Origin: Bacteroidales bacterium
GTDB lineage: Bacteria; Bacteroidota; Bacteroidia; Bacteroidales; VadinHA17
Assembly (NCBI GenBank): GCA_025454815.1
Contig: JALONR010000020.1
Coordinates: 1-48,269, forward strand
DNA length: 48,269 bases
Direction: 5' to 3'
The translations under genes were made by a program, and so were the position numbers. The notes under the pieces are model-generated. The model searched no databases and had not been told where the DNA came from. It was given only the letters and a program-made list of their open reading frames with translations. Positions within the stretch are counted from its first letter, which is position 1. The number at the start of each line of letters is the position of its first letter. Below, in pieces: positions 15,420 to 23,931 of this stretch.

Positions 15420-17015
15420 GTGTTCAAAAAAATCCCCCATACCTACGTTATAGTCTTCAGCATCATCGTCCTCTGTGCTATTCTAACCTGGATTGTGCCG
15501 GGAGGGTCGTTTGCCAGGGAAACAGTGAACGTCAACGGCATTGACCGAAGCGTGGTGGTGCCCGGATCATTTCACTATACCGATAAGAACCCCCAGACCT
15601 GGCAGGTCTTCTCTGCGCTCTTCGACGGCTTCGTTGACAAAGCCGATATAATTGTATTCATCCTCATCATCGGTGGGGCATTCTGGATAATGAATGAAAG
15701 CAAGGCCATTGATGTGGCTATCGGATCAGTGCTCCGTTTCACAGCCAGGATAGGGAACCGCGGGCTGATAAAAGCCATTGGAGCTGACAATCTTATCTTC
15801 CTTGTAATCATGACCATGTTCAGCTTCTTCGGGGCAGTATTCGGAATGAGCGAGGAGACCATCGCCTTTACTATAATATTTGTACCGCTGGCGGTCTCTA
15901 TGGGCTATGACTCCATCGTGGGCGTCTCTCTCTGTTTTGTGGCAGCGGCGCTCGGATTTGCCGGAGCCTTCCTTAACCCCTTCACCATCGGAATTGCACA
16001 GGGGCTCTCTGACCTGCCGCTGTTTTCAGGACTTGAGTACAGGATAATCATGTGGGTGATAATAAGTGCGGTTGGATTTGCATATATAATGATCTATGCC
16101 CGTAAGATCCGGAGAAACCCGAAGAAATCCCCGGTTCATGAGGACGACGATTACTGGCGCAAACTCCATTCCGAAACACAGATGAAGGCAGAGTACCATA
16201 CCCCCGCTTCAGCCTGGGTTATCTGGCTAATCCTTACGGCAGTGATGATTGTTTTCTCATTCTTCTACCCGGTTTCATCCCTCTCGTTCGGTGAAAGTCA
16301 GCTGAAAATACCTGCTTTGCCCGTCATGACAGGACTATTTTTCCTGACCGGCTGGATAACCCTCAGGAAGTCCGTTCATTTCTTCATCATAAACCTGCTG
16401 CTTTTTACCATACTATTCCTGATAACCGGCGTGATGGGCTACGGATGGTATATAATGGAGATCGCCACCCTCTTTTTCGCAATGGGGCTTGCAAGCGGCA
16501 TTGCAATGAACTATGACGCCAACAGGATAACGAAGCTCTTTCTTGAAGGGGTAAAGGATATACAGTCGGCTGCCCTTATTGTGGGCCTCGCCGGCGGAAT
16601 AATAATAATCCTTGAAAACGGCAATATCATTGACACCCTGCTCTACAGGTTATCCGAGTCCATCTCGGGCGCCGGAAGGATGGCATCAGTTGGCATGATG
16701 TATGTGACCCAGACGGTGATAAACCTGTTCATGCCATCCGGGTCGGCCAAAGCGGCCCTTACCATGCCGATGATGTCACAGTTCTCAGACCTGATAGGCG
16801 TCTCACGCCAGGCAACAGTTGTTGCATTTCAGCTGGGTGACGGCTTCACCAACATGATCACCCCTACCTCCGGTGTGCTCCTGGGGGTGCTGAGCGTTGC
16901 AAGGATTCCGTATGAGAAATGGTTTAAATGGGTTTTTCCATTCATCGTCATTCTCTTCGTCCTGGGATTCCTTCTGCTGATACCCACTGTTGTAGTTGAT
17001 CTCAAGGGATTCTGA
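15420..17015 (+). CDS. YfcC family membrane transporter
   Basis: 531 residues from a GTG start at 15420; a stop codon lies directly upstream in frame, so no longer version exists. The protein opens with FKKIPHTYVIVFSIIVLCAI and WIVPGGSF, typical of the YfcC / C4-dicarboxylate anaerobic-carrier-like family. It has about a dozen hydrophobic segments, and conserved stretches such as GMSEETIAFTIIFVPLA, FLNPFTIGIAQGLS and a C-terminal LFMPSGSAKAALTMPMM. Homologues are inner-membrane carriers thought to move small organic acids, peptides or amino acids; the substrate here is unknown. It is a single-gene unit between the palindromic repeats and a convergent minus-strand cluster. Confidence 0.88.
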   Translation: MFKKIPHTYVIVFSIIVLCAILTWIVPGGSFARETVNVNGIDRSVVVPGSFHYTDKNPQTWQVFSALFDGFVDKADIIVFILIIGGAFWIMNESKAIDVAIGSVLRFTARIGNRGLIKAIGADNLIFLVIMTMFSFFGAVFGMSEETIAFTIIFVPLAVSMGYDSIVGVSLCFVAAALGFAGAFLNPFTIGIAQGLSDLPLFSGLEYRIIMWVIISAVGFAYIMIYARKIRRNPKKSPVHEDDDYWRKLHSETQMKAEYHTPASAWVIWLILTAVMIVFSFFYPVSSLSFGESQLKIPALPVMTGLFFLTGWITLRKSVHFFIINLLLFTILFLITGVMGYGWYIMEIATLFFAMGLASGIAMNYDANRITKLFLEGVKDIQSAALIVGLAGGIIIILENGNIIDTLLYRLSESISGAGRMASVGMMYVTQTVINLFMPSGSAKAALTMPMMSQFSDLIGVSRQATVVAFQLGDGFTNMITPTSGVLLGVLSVARIPYEKWFKWVFPFIVILFVLGFLLLIPTVVVDLKGF

Positions 17016-17164
17016 GGAGCGGGTGACATATCCCGGGGGATTCTCATCGGGGAGTGAATCTGCTGATCATCTTACCAGAAGACAGCTTCTGTTATTGGTC
17101 CGGTAACCTAAGCCAGGCCAGACAAGGTATTGCCATCAATAAGTCATCAGCTTCCGCAGAACAT

Positions 17165-17195
17165 AAAAAAAGCCGTACGCGTAAAGCGAACGGCT
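17165..17195 (-). terminator. Intrinsic terminator after the OmpA/barrel genes
   Basis: Read on the minus strand: stem AGCCGT(T)CGC ... GCG(T)ACGGCT followed by a run of seven T. One A-A mismatch interrupts the stem. It sits about 40 bp after the stop of the outer-membrane barrel gene. Confidence 0.8.
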
Positions 17196-17236
17196 CACTA
17201 AAACCGGGTTAATAATACCCCCCTTAAGTCTTCCGT

Positions 17237-17929
17237 TCAGAAGTTATAGCCGGCTGAAACTCCGAAGCCGGTATTCTTCAGGATTGATTCATTATCCCAC
17301 TCTTCAATATCGGGCATCATGTTCAGCAATCCGAGCTGGGCATTGAGCCTGAACCAAAGTCCCATGCTTAACTCATAACCCACAAAAAAGTCTGCACCAG
17401 CGTCAAACCTTCTGAGATAGGTATGATCAAGGTCCCAGTACTCCTCAGTGGAAATCTGATTCTTGAATTTTATCTTTTGTTCCATGGCAGGTATTGCCTC
17501 ATAGTCAACTGTCTGTTTTCCGCCAAGGCCGACGGCCAGGTAAGGACCAAAACCAACGAGGATATGCCCTTCGCCAAACGCAGGTCTGAAGAGGAGGTGA
17601 AGCGGCAGGTCAAGATAGGATACACGGGTTGTGGTGTAATAGTCATCACTCCCGTTCTTCGTCGGAAGAAGACCCAGGTTGTTCCTTGAACCTTTCTGAG
17701 AGAAGAGCAGACCGGTCTGGAAATAAAAGTCTGTTGCAATGGGCACAGCAGCCGTCACACCGGCATGAAAGCCTGTAAGAAGACCGTTGGTAACCTTGTC
17801 ACCATCACCGTCCTTCCCGACCATGTTCTGGAAGTTCGGGCCGGCAACGATGCCAAAGTCAACCTGTCCCTGAAGCACAGTCACTGACAATACTAAAATA
17901 GCAATAACAGATAGAATCCTGGTTTTCAT
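17237..17929 (-). CDS. Outer-membrane beta-barrel protein (PorT-like / OMP_b-brl family)
   Basis: 230 residues with a signal peptide (MKTRILSVIAILVLSVTVLQ, then GQVDFGIVAG). Barrel-like strands recur: GFHAGVTAAVPI, FYFQTGLLFSQKG, VSYLDLPLHLLFRPAFG, HILVGFGPYLAVGLGGK, DAGADFFVGYEL and the C-terminal GFGVSAGYNF. This is the 8-stranded outer-membrane barrel type common in Bacteroidota; such proteins are often annotated PorT family but have no proven role. The gene is 38 bp downstream of the OmpA lipoprotein gene and ends in an intrinsic terminator, so the two are probably one transcript. Confidence 0.85.
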   Translation of the reverse strand: MKTRILSVIAILVLSVTVLQGQVDFGIVAGPNFQNMVGKDGDGDKVTNGLLTGFHAGVTAAVPIATDFYFQTGLLFSQKGSRNNLGLLPTKNGSDDYYTTTRVSYLDLPLHLLFRPAFGEGHILVGFGPYLAVGLGGKQTVDYEAIPAMEQKIKFKNQISTEEYWDLDHTYLRRFDAGADFFVGYELSMGLWFRLNAQLGLLNMMPDIEEWDNESILKNTGFGVSAGYNF

Positions 17930-17967
17930 ATTTTAACTATTTGGTTAATAAAAGAGTTCTCTTAAGA

Positions 17968-18648
17968 TCATTTTTCCGCTTTAGCCGCAGCTTCGGCAAT
18001 CATTTTTTCATTTGCAGTGATGAGGAATTCAACCCTCCTGTTCTGTGCTCTGCCATCTTCGGTTTCATTGTCATACTCCGGCATTGTTTCACCAAATCCT
18101 TTGGTGGTTATCCGTTCACCTTTTATCTGGCTGGCCAGGAGATATGCCGAAACCGACCCGGCCCTCCTCTCGGAAAGTGCCTGGTTGTAAGTCTCGGTCC
18201 CCTTGCTGTCGGTGTGTCCCTGTACCTCAATATTTGTGTCAGGATAGGCATTCAGCACCTTAACCAGTTTGTCAAGGTTTACCTTCGCATCTGCGGAGAG
18301 GTCAGACTGATCAAATCCGAACAGCACTGCGCTGCTGAACTCAACCACAATCCCTTCACCTACCCGCTCAACTTTTGCGTCCGGAACAGTCTGTTCAATC
18401 TCTGCTGCCTGTTTGTCCATCTCACGGCCTATAATGGCACCTGTGGCACCGCCAACGGTGGCGCCGATAATTGCACCCAGGGCGGTGTTACCTGCTGCTT
18501 TGCCAATGACTGCGCCCATGGCACCACCTGCCGCAGTACCAACTGCCGCTCCCTTGGTTGTTTTGTTCATTGAAGCACATCCTGAAAGGAGGAGGGAAAC
18601 AACCACAACAATCATTGCTGCGATGTTGATTTTCTTCATGTTTCTCAA
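17968..18648 (-). CDS. OmpA family lipoprotein with glycine-zipper region
   Basis: 226 residues. The lipobox LSGC gives Cys24; the more natural start is the Met at residue 4 (MKKINIAAM). A glycine-zipper segment follows (about 33-75, AAVGTAAGGAMGAVIGKAAG and a second GAIIGATVGGATGAIIG), which often inserts in membranes. The C-terminal OmpA peptidoglycan-binding domain has FGFDQSDLSADA, IEVQGHTDSKGTETYNQALS, ERRAGSV and GFGETMPEYDNETEDGR then AQNRRVE. The protein should tether outer membrane to cell wall. It lies between the HerA-like ATPase gene (38 bp upstream) and the barrel gene (38 bp downstream). Confidence 0.93.
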   Translation of the reverse strand: MRNMKKINIAAMIVVVVSLLLSGCASMNKTTKGAAVGTAAGGAMGAVIGKAAGNTALGAIIGATVGGATGAIIGREMDKQAAEIEQTVPDAKVERVGEGIVVEFSSAVLFGFDQSDLSADAKVNLDKLVKVLNAYPDTNIEVQGHTDSKGTETYNQALSERRAGSVSAYLLASQIKGERITTKGFGETMPEYDNETEDGRAQNRRVEFLITANEKMIAEAAAKAEK

Positions 18649-18686
18649 TTTTTTAAGTTAAACACTCATATTATCCAATTGTTCCC

Positions 18687-20255
18687 CTATTTCTTCATTG
18701 CCTTGGTAAGAATACCCATTACCCCGCGGATGAATGTGGCCGATGTCAGCACCTTCACAACCGGGTGGGTTGTGGTCCTTCTCCGGGACGGCGTACGGGT
18801 GGTGGTCCGGGTCGATCTCCCGGTACCCCTGCCGTAATCCCTGTCATAGTTTCTCTGCTCCTCTTTCCTGGCCTCTGCCTCACTCCTCTCCAGCTCTGCA
18901 GCCCTGATTTTTTTCTCCAGCATCTCCGCAGCGCTTTCAGGGTCTACCGCCCTTGAGTATTTCGTGACCAGTTGCGATGAGCTGTTTATATAGCCTATTT
19001 CCTCCGGGGTGAGAATATCCATCCTGCTCATCGGTGCCCGTACCATCATGACTGCCAGGGGCGTGGGTATTCCTTTTTCGTTAAGAGCCGTTACCAGTGC
19101 CTCTCCGGTGCCCAGCGAGGTTATTGCCTCCTCCGTCCTGTAGTATTCGGATATCGGAAAATTCTCAGCCGTAAGCTTTATATCCTTCCTGTCATTGGCC
19201 GTGAACGCCCGGAGTGCATGCTGCACCTTGAGCCCAAGCTGCGCCAGAACCGGGGCAGGCACATCCATAGGGTTCTGGGTAATGAAATAAACACCGATCC
19301 CCTTGGACCGGATCAGTTTTACTATCGTTTCAATCTGCTCAAGAAGCACCTTGCTGGCCTGGCTGAAAATGAGGTGAGCCTCGTCAATGAATATCATCAG
19401 CTCAGGCTTTGGCTGGTCACCTCTCTCAGGCATATTGTTATAGACTTCGGCCAGAAGTGACAACATGAAGGTCGAAAAAAGCTTTGGCTTGTCCTGAATA
19501 TCGGTAAGCCTGATAATGTTTATGTAACCATTTCCGTTCTGATCCCTCCGCATCAGGTCCCTGACATCAAACGACTCCTCACCGAAGAAGCGGTCAGCAC
19601 CCTGCTGCTCCAGCTCGATGATCTTGCGGAGTATCACACCTGTTGAAGCGGTTGACATCGCGCCATATTCCTTTTCAAGCTCCTCCTTCCCTTCACCTGT
19701 CAGATACTGTATCACCTTCCGTATGTCCTTAAGATCAATCAGACCCAGCTGGTTGTCATCACAGTACTTGAAGATTATAGACATAATACCTGCCTGTACG
19801 TCATTCAGGTCAAGTATCCGGGAAAAAAGCACCGGACCGAATTCCGAAACGGTGGCGCGTAGTCTTACCCCGTTCTGCTCAGAGATTGTGAGCAGTTCCA
19901 CCGGGAAACCCATTGTGGAATATGGCAGGTTTATCCTTGCATGCCTGTCGCGGATGAAATCATTCTCCTGGCCCGGCCTGGCCACCCCGCTGAGGTCACC
20001 CTTCACGTCCATCACGAGTGAAGGTATTCCTTTGAGGGATAGCTGTTCAGACAGCACCTGCAATGTCTTTGTCTTGCCTGTTCCGGTAGCCCCGGCAATG
20101 AGCCCGTGACGGTTTAATGTCTTCAGCGCAATGCGTATATGCGCATCTGCCACAGCCTCACCGTCAACCATTGCACCTCCCAATACAATATAGTCGCCCT
20201 TGCATGCATAACCACCGGTTATGTGGTTGAAAAACTCTTCTTTCTTGCTCATCAC
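18687..20255 (-). CDS. HerA-like / DUF853 (YjgR family) ATPase
   Basis: 522 residues. Walker A is GATGTGKT at 55-62 and Walker B is LMIFIDEAH at 286-294, with the sensor-like ITQNPMDVP shortly after. Family-typical stretches are FPVELLTISEQNGVRLRATV, LGLKVQHALRAFTANDRKDI and GTGEALVTALNEKGIPTPL. The family is related to the HerA/FtsK DNA-translocating ATPases but its biological role is not established. The C-terminal 60 residues are rich in Arg and Thr (GRSTRTTTRTPSRRRTTT), possibly nucleic-acid or protein binding. A terminator lies directly upstream, so the gene begins its own transcription unit, probably read through into the OmpA gene. Confidence 0.92.
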   Translation of the reverse strand: MMSKKEEFFNHITGGYACKGDYIVLGGAMVDGEAVADAHIRIALKTLNRHGLIAGATGTGKTKTLQVLSEQLSLKGIPSLVMDVKGDLSGVARPGQENDFIRDRHARINLPYSTMGFPVELLTISEQNGVRLRATVSEFGPVLFSRILDLNDVQAGIMSIIFKYCDDNQLGLIDLKDIRKVIQYLTGEGKEELEKEYGAMSTASTGVILRKIIELEQQGADRFFGEESFDVRDLMRRDQNGNGYINIIRLTDIQDKPKLFSTFMLSLLAEVYNNMPERGDQPKPELMIFIDEAHLIFSQASKVLLEQIETIVKLIRSKGIGVYFITQNPMDVPAPVLAQLGLKVQHALRAFTANDRKDIKLTAENFPISEYYRTEEAITSLGTGEALVTALNEKGIPTPLAVMMVRAPMSRMDILTPEEIGYINSSSQLVTKYSRAVDPESAAEMLEKKIRAAELERSEAEARKEEQRNYDRDYGRGTGRSTRTTTRTPSRRRTTTHPVVKVLTSATFIRGVMGILTKAMKK

Positions 20256-20274
20256 CTTGGATTTTAAGTAAATA

Positions 20275-20306
20275 AAAGCCGTTGGGATGCCTCCCCCAAC
20301 GGCTTT
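20275..20306 (-). terminator. Intrinsic terminator of the TlpA-like gene
   Basis: A perfect 12-bp stem (AAAGCCGTTGGG / CCCAACGGCTTT) with an 8-nt loop. On the minus strand the stem runs into TTTTATTTA, fitting termination after the thioredoxin-like gene that ends at 20328. Confidence 0.85.
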
Positions 20307-20327
20307 CTAAATTACTGAATATTTGTA

Positions 20328-21434
20328 TTACTTGGTATCCAGGAGCTCTTTTACCTTTTCACCGAGTGCTTCTCCACGAAGGTTATGTCCCACAATGACA
20401 CCGTTGGCGTCAATCAGGAAATTGGCCGGAATGGCGCTGACCGCATACATTTTGGCAGGTGCACAATCCCAGAATTTAAGATCGGAAACATGTGTCCATG
20501 TAAGGTTGTCATCCTGGATTGCCTTGACCCAGTCTTCCTTTGTACGGTCAAGTGATACACCGAAGACGTCAAATCCCTTTTTGTTGAATTCCTTCCAAAC
20601 CTTCACAACGTTGGGGTTCTCCTGGCGGCAGGGACCACACCATGCTGCCCAGAAATCAATCAGGAGCAGCTTTGTGTCACCGCCGATCTTCGAATAAAGG
20701 GAAACCGGCTTGCCGTCAACATCATTGAGTGTAAAGTCAGGAGCTTTCTGACCCATGGCAACAGCCTTAAGCTGAACAAGCCTTTCCTTCAGGGTAACCA
20801 CGGTCTGAACCTTGTTGAGAGTAGTGTCAAGTTTGCCGAGGAGATCCTCAAGCTCGCCTGCCTCAAGATAATACGCCAGTTCACTGATAACGGCAGGTGC
20901 AACATAAGATGAGGGGTTGCCTGCAATAAACTCCTTCCTCATCTCATTCTGCTTCTTATCAAGCTCCTCCAGTTCCTTCTCTGCAGCTGAAGCAACTTCT
21001 TCATTGCCTTCCATTTTTGCATTACGGTAACGGTCATAGATCTTCATCATCTCGGAGTTGGACTCGTCGAACATTGCCTTGTAGGTATCAAATTCCGCCT
21101 GGGTGGCTGAACCGCTGACAGATCCGGTATAAAGTGAATCTGCATGCGCTTGAACTGTAATGTCTGAATTCTCAATATAGAAATTGAGCCCGCCCCTCTT
21201 GCCCTTTAAGGCAAGGTTCACCATCTGAGGATAATCAACGGCTCCTTCGATGGTGAATGCCCCGTTTTCAAGTGCGGCAGAGTCAATAACCTCATAACCG
21301 CCGGGGATTCTTTTCTGAAGTATGACAGTCTCGTTTCCGGCACCATCGATGGTACCTGTAATTCTGAATTTAGGCTCTCTGGCACACGATGCTGCAACAG
21401 CAACTACCAGCAGAAGGATAATTGTCTTTTTCAT
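20328..21434 (-). CDS. TlpA-type thioredoxin lipoprotein with DUF4369 domain
   Basis: 368 residues. Lipoprotein signal MKKTIILLLVVAVAASC gives Cys17. Residues about 22-115 match the DUF4369 beta-sandwich common in Bacteroidota (ITGTIDGAGNETVILQKR, YEVIDSAALENGAFTIEG). A helical middle (about 115-220) leads to a thioredoxin fold with APDFTLNDVDGKPVSL and the redox motif WCGPC at 265-269, plus the cis-Pro segment SAIPANFLID. Such proteins are periplasm-facing thiol-disulfide oxidoreductases, often used in cytochrome c maturation or in the extracytoplasmic stress response. An exact minus-strand TATCTTTG box lies at 21478-21485, so it probably has its own promoter. Confidence 0.94.
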   Translation of the reverse strand: MKKTIILLLVVAVAASCAREPKFRITGTIDGAGNETVILQKRIPGGYEVIDSAALENGAFTIEGAVDYPQMVNLALKGKRGGLNFYIENSDITVQAHADSLYTGSVSGSATQAEFDTYKAMFDESNSEMMKIYDRYRNAKMEGNEEVASAAEKELEELDKKQNEMRKEFIAGNPSSYVAPAVISELAYYLEAGELEDLLGKLDTTLNKVQTVVTLKERLVQLKAVAMGQKAPDFTLNDVDGKPVSLYSKIGGDTKLLLIDFWAAWCGPCRQENPNVVKVWKEFNKKGFDVFGVSLDRTKEDWVKAIQDDNLTWTHVSDLKFWDCAPAKMYAVSAIPANFLIDANGVIVGHNLRGEALGEKVKELLDTK

Positions 21435-21477
21435 CTGATAACATTTATTCTGTAAACACTCTTTTTTTCTGAAGGCT

Positions 21478-21485
21478 CAAAGATA
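21478..21485 (-). promoter_or_regulatory. Putative -7 box (TATCTTTG) of the TlpA-like gene
   Basis: Exact TAnnTTTG match on the minus strand, 43 nt before the start codon, in the 62-bp gap after meaB. Confidence 0.45.
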
Positions 21486-21496
21486 CAAATATTTGG

Positions 21497-22597
21497 CTAT
21501 TTGCCTTCGTGGCCGAAATATTTGTCAAGCAGGATGGAAGCCGGTTTGTAGGATGTGGTTTCTCCTTCACGAAGCTGCCGTTCCAGGTCGGGCAGCAGCC
21601 TCATCACCTCGGGGTTGGTATAAAATGACTGCTTAAGAGTATCAATGATGGTTTCATGCATACGTGTCACGGCCTGTTCACGTCTTCTCTCCCAGAACCA
21701 GCCGTTGCTCTTGGTGACACTGACATAATCACGTATTGTCTCCCATATCTCGGCTATCCCGGTTCTCTCGCGTGAGGAGCAGGTCATCACCCTTGGTGAC
21801 CATTTAGAGGGAGAGGGCGGGAAAAGATGAAGAGCATTCCTGTATTCAACTCTTGCAAGTTCTGCCTTTCGGGTATTGTTTCCGTCTGCCTTGGTGATCA
21901 CAATAGTGTCAGCCATCTCCATTATCCCCCGCTTAATTCCCTGAAGCTCGTCGCCCGCACCGGCCAGCATCAGCACCAGGAAAAAATCTACCATGGAATG
22001 GGCGGCCGTTTCTGATTGTCCTACCCCCACTGTTTCAACCAGTATGGTGTCAAAGCCTGCTGCCTCACAGAGTATTATTGACTCACGGGTTTTTCTGGCC
22101 ACACCGCCAAGGGTGCCTGCTGAAGGTGAAGGACGGATAAAGGCGTCAGGGTCGGTGCTAAGCTGTTCCATCCGGGTCTTGTCACCCATGATGCTGCCTC
22201 CGCTCTGCTGGCTGCTCGGATCGATGGCCAGCACTGCCAGCCTCCTGCCGTAGTGTCGCGTCAGTAACTTGCCAAAGGTATCAATGAAGGTGCTTTTCCC
22301 GGCACCGGGTACACCGGTAATGCCTATCCTGACAGACCTGGAGCTTGCAGGCAGGCACCGCTCCACCACGGCCTGGGCAATATCATAATGCTCCGGGAGA
22401 CTGCTTTCAATAAGTGTTATGGCCTGGCTGAGAATGGTACGGTCACCACGAAGTATACCGTCAACATAATCATCGGTACTAAGTTTCCTTCGCCTGTTTT
22501 TCTTCAGGCGGCTGAGCATTTCAGGATTTATACTCGGAGGCTGGGGTACTCCCTGCTGTACCGAGAGAGCCCCGGTTGACTGCCTTTCACTGCTCAT
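21497..22597 (-). CDS. meaB: Methylmalonyl-CoA mutase-associated GTPase MeaB
   Basis: 366 residues. G1/Walker A is GVPGAGKS at 95-102 (RIGITGVPGAGKSTFID). Other family blocks are LAVLAIDPSSQQSGGSIMGD, KTRM, AFIRPSPSAGTLGGVARKT, LVETVGVGQSE and the G4-like ITKADG. MeaB loads and protects the cobalamin cofactor of methylmalonyl-CoA mutase and edits its inactive form. The mutase genes are not in the window, but mmdA and a biotin carrier at 42-44 kb belong to the same propionyl/methylmalonyl-CoA chemistry. The gene lies 24 bp downstream of the DUF1573 gene on the same strand. Confidence 0.96.
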   Translation of the reverse strand: MSSERQSTGALSVQQGVPQPPSINPEMLSRLKKNRRRKLSTDDYVDGILRGDRTILSQAITLIESSLPEHYDIAQAVVERCLPASSRSVRIGITGVPGAGKSTFIDTFGKLLTRHYGRRLAVLAIDPSSQQSGGSIMGDKTRMEQLSTDPDAFIRPSPSAGTLGGVARKTRESIILCEAAGFDTILVETVGVGQSETAAHSMVDFFLVLMLAGAGDELQGIKRGIMEMADTIVITKADGNNTRKAELARVEYRNALHLFPPSPSKWSPRVMTCSSRERTGIAEIWETIRDYVSVTKSNGWFWERRREQAVTRMHETIIDTLKQSFYTNPEVMRLLPDLERQLREGETTSYKPASILLDKYFGHEGK

Positions 22598-22621
22598 CGC
22601 AATTCTGCCCCCGGTTCCCCT

Positions 22622-23713
22622 TTATTTTGCCTTATCGCCCTCCACCAGAACCTCTCCCTTGATCATCAGCATCACTTCAGAACTCTTGGGATCATTCGTA
22701 TATACAAAAATGTTCTTGTATATCTGACCTTTATAGCCTCCTGAATTGAATTTGGCCTTGATGGAGCCCTTCGCTCCGGGTTTGATGATATTCTCGGTTG
22801 GCATCAGGGCTGTGCAGCCGCATCCCGATTTGACATGCCTTATGACCAGGTCACTCTTCCCCTCATTGGTGAAGAAAAACTCAACATCTGCAGAAGCATT
22901 CTGGTTTATCTTACCGAAATCAACGGTATTCGACTCAAGCTTGAATACCGGAGCGCTGGCAAGCTCCTGGGCCGACAGGCTACTGAAATCCTCAACAAGA
23001 TTGGCTGACACATAGAGATATATGTTGGGCATCGGCTGACCATTGACTTTCATGCGGACAAGGTCATTCACGTTACCCCATTTGTCATTGTTCAGGTTCG
23101 CATCGTAGGTACCCTCGATAAGCCCTTTCTCACCTGGCTTGAGCGTTGCCGGCGAGACCTTAAGCTTAAGATGGGCCGGAAGTCCCTCAAACTCAACCGT
23201 GGCAGCCTCCTTCGAGGTGTTTATTACAGGCATTACCCTGATCTTCTTCTCATTCTTCTTCGTGGTGGTGAATGCCAGGTGATTTGACTGAAACCTCACC
23301 GGTCCTACCGCAAAGGTGTAAAGCTCTTCAACACTCTTCTCCCTCGGCGTTACCGTTCCCTCAATAATAAGCACCGTGACCGCAGGCTTTGCATTTGAAT
23401 AAACAGTGATGCTCTTCGCAAAACGACTGTTATAACCCTTCGGATCAAAAACAGCAGTTACAAATCCCTTCCCGCCGGGAGGAACAGGTGACTTTGTATA
23501 GTCAGAGGCCGTGCAGCCGCATGATGATTGTACCCGTGTAAGCACAAGTACCGAGTCACCGGTATTGGTAAAGGCGAAAACCGCCTCCTGCTTTCCTGCC
23601 TCTTCCTTGATTGTACCATAATCATGCCGCGTACTGGCAAAATTCAACCGCGGCTGTGCGTGCAGCCCGGCAAAAAACAGCAAAAACACCAGAAATACTA
23701 AACTCCTTTTCAT
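22622..23713 (-). CDS. Exported protein with two DUF1573 domains
   Basis: 363 residues with signal peptide MKRSLVFLVFLLFFAGLHAQ. Two DUF1573 Ig-like (ASH/MSP-type) domains are seen at about 22-118 and 255-355. Each has the core FDYG/VDFGKI opening, an F.FTN.G...L segment, a conserved CGCTA (SSCGCTASDY and SGCGCTALMP) and a PGGKG or PGAKG turn. The middle segment (about 125-250) is a third, more diverged beta domain. DUF1573 proteins are exported structural or binding proteins in Bacteroidota with no proven function. The CGC pairs could form disulfides or bind metal, which is inference. Confidence 0.9.
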   Translation of the reverse strand: MKRSLVFLVFLLFFAGLHAQPRLNFASTRHDYGTIKEEAGKQEAVFAFTNTGDSVLVLTRVQSSCGCTASDYTKSPVPPGGKGFVTAVFDPKGYNSRFAKSITVYSNAKPAVTVLIIEGTVTPREKSVEELYTFAVGPVRFQSNHLAFTTTKKNEKKIRVMPVINTSKEAATVEFEGLPAHLKLKVSPATLKPGEKGLIEGTYDANLNNDKWGNVNDLVRMKVNGQPMPNIYLYVSANLVEDFSSLSAQELASAPVFKLESNTVDFGKINQNASADVEFFFTNEGKSDLVIRHVKSGCGCTALMPTENIIKPGAKGSIKAKFNSGGYKGQIYKNIFVYTNDPKSSEVMLMIKGEVLVEGDKAK

Positions 23714-23858
23714 ATACCCTTATGTTTATTCCGCATACCCGGCGGATTTGTTCCCAATTCATCCTGTTAACAAATTTCAGGCCAGCCAGGTTGCATCATA
23801 ATAACCACCAAAATTAATAAAAAAGTATAAGGGGCTGCTTTTTTATTGGTTTATCGAT

Positions 23859-23866
23859 TAGTTTTG
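23859..23866 (+). promoter_or_regulatory. Putative -7 box (TAGTTTTG) of the TolB/Omp85-like gene
   Basis: Exact TAnnTTTG match, 65 nt upstream of the start at 23932, in the divergent gap with the DUF1573 gene. Confidence 0.45.
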
Positions 23867-23931
23867 TCTCACGGAACCTCCCGTTTGGAACAGATTTTGT
23901 TCAGAAAACGGAAGCGCTCCGGAAGGCATTT

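Noticed and set aside
17016-17164. tRNA or other RNA gene in the gap after the YfcC transporter
   Set aside because: No cloverleaf, conserved TTC arm or other RNA structure was recognised; only the minus-strand terminator follows.
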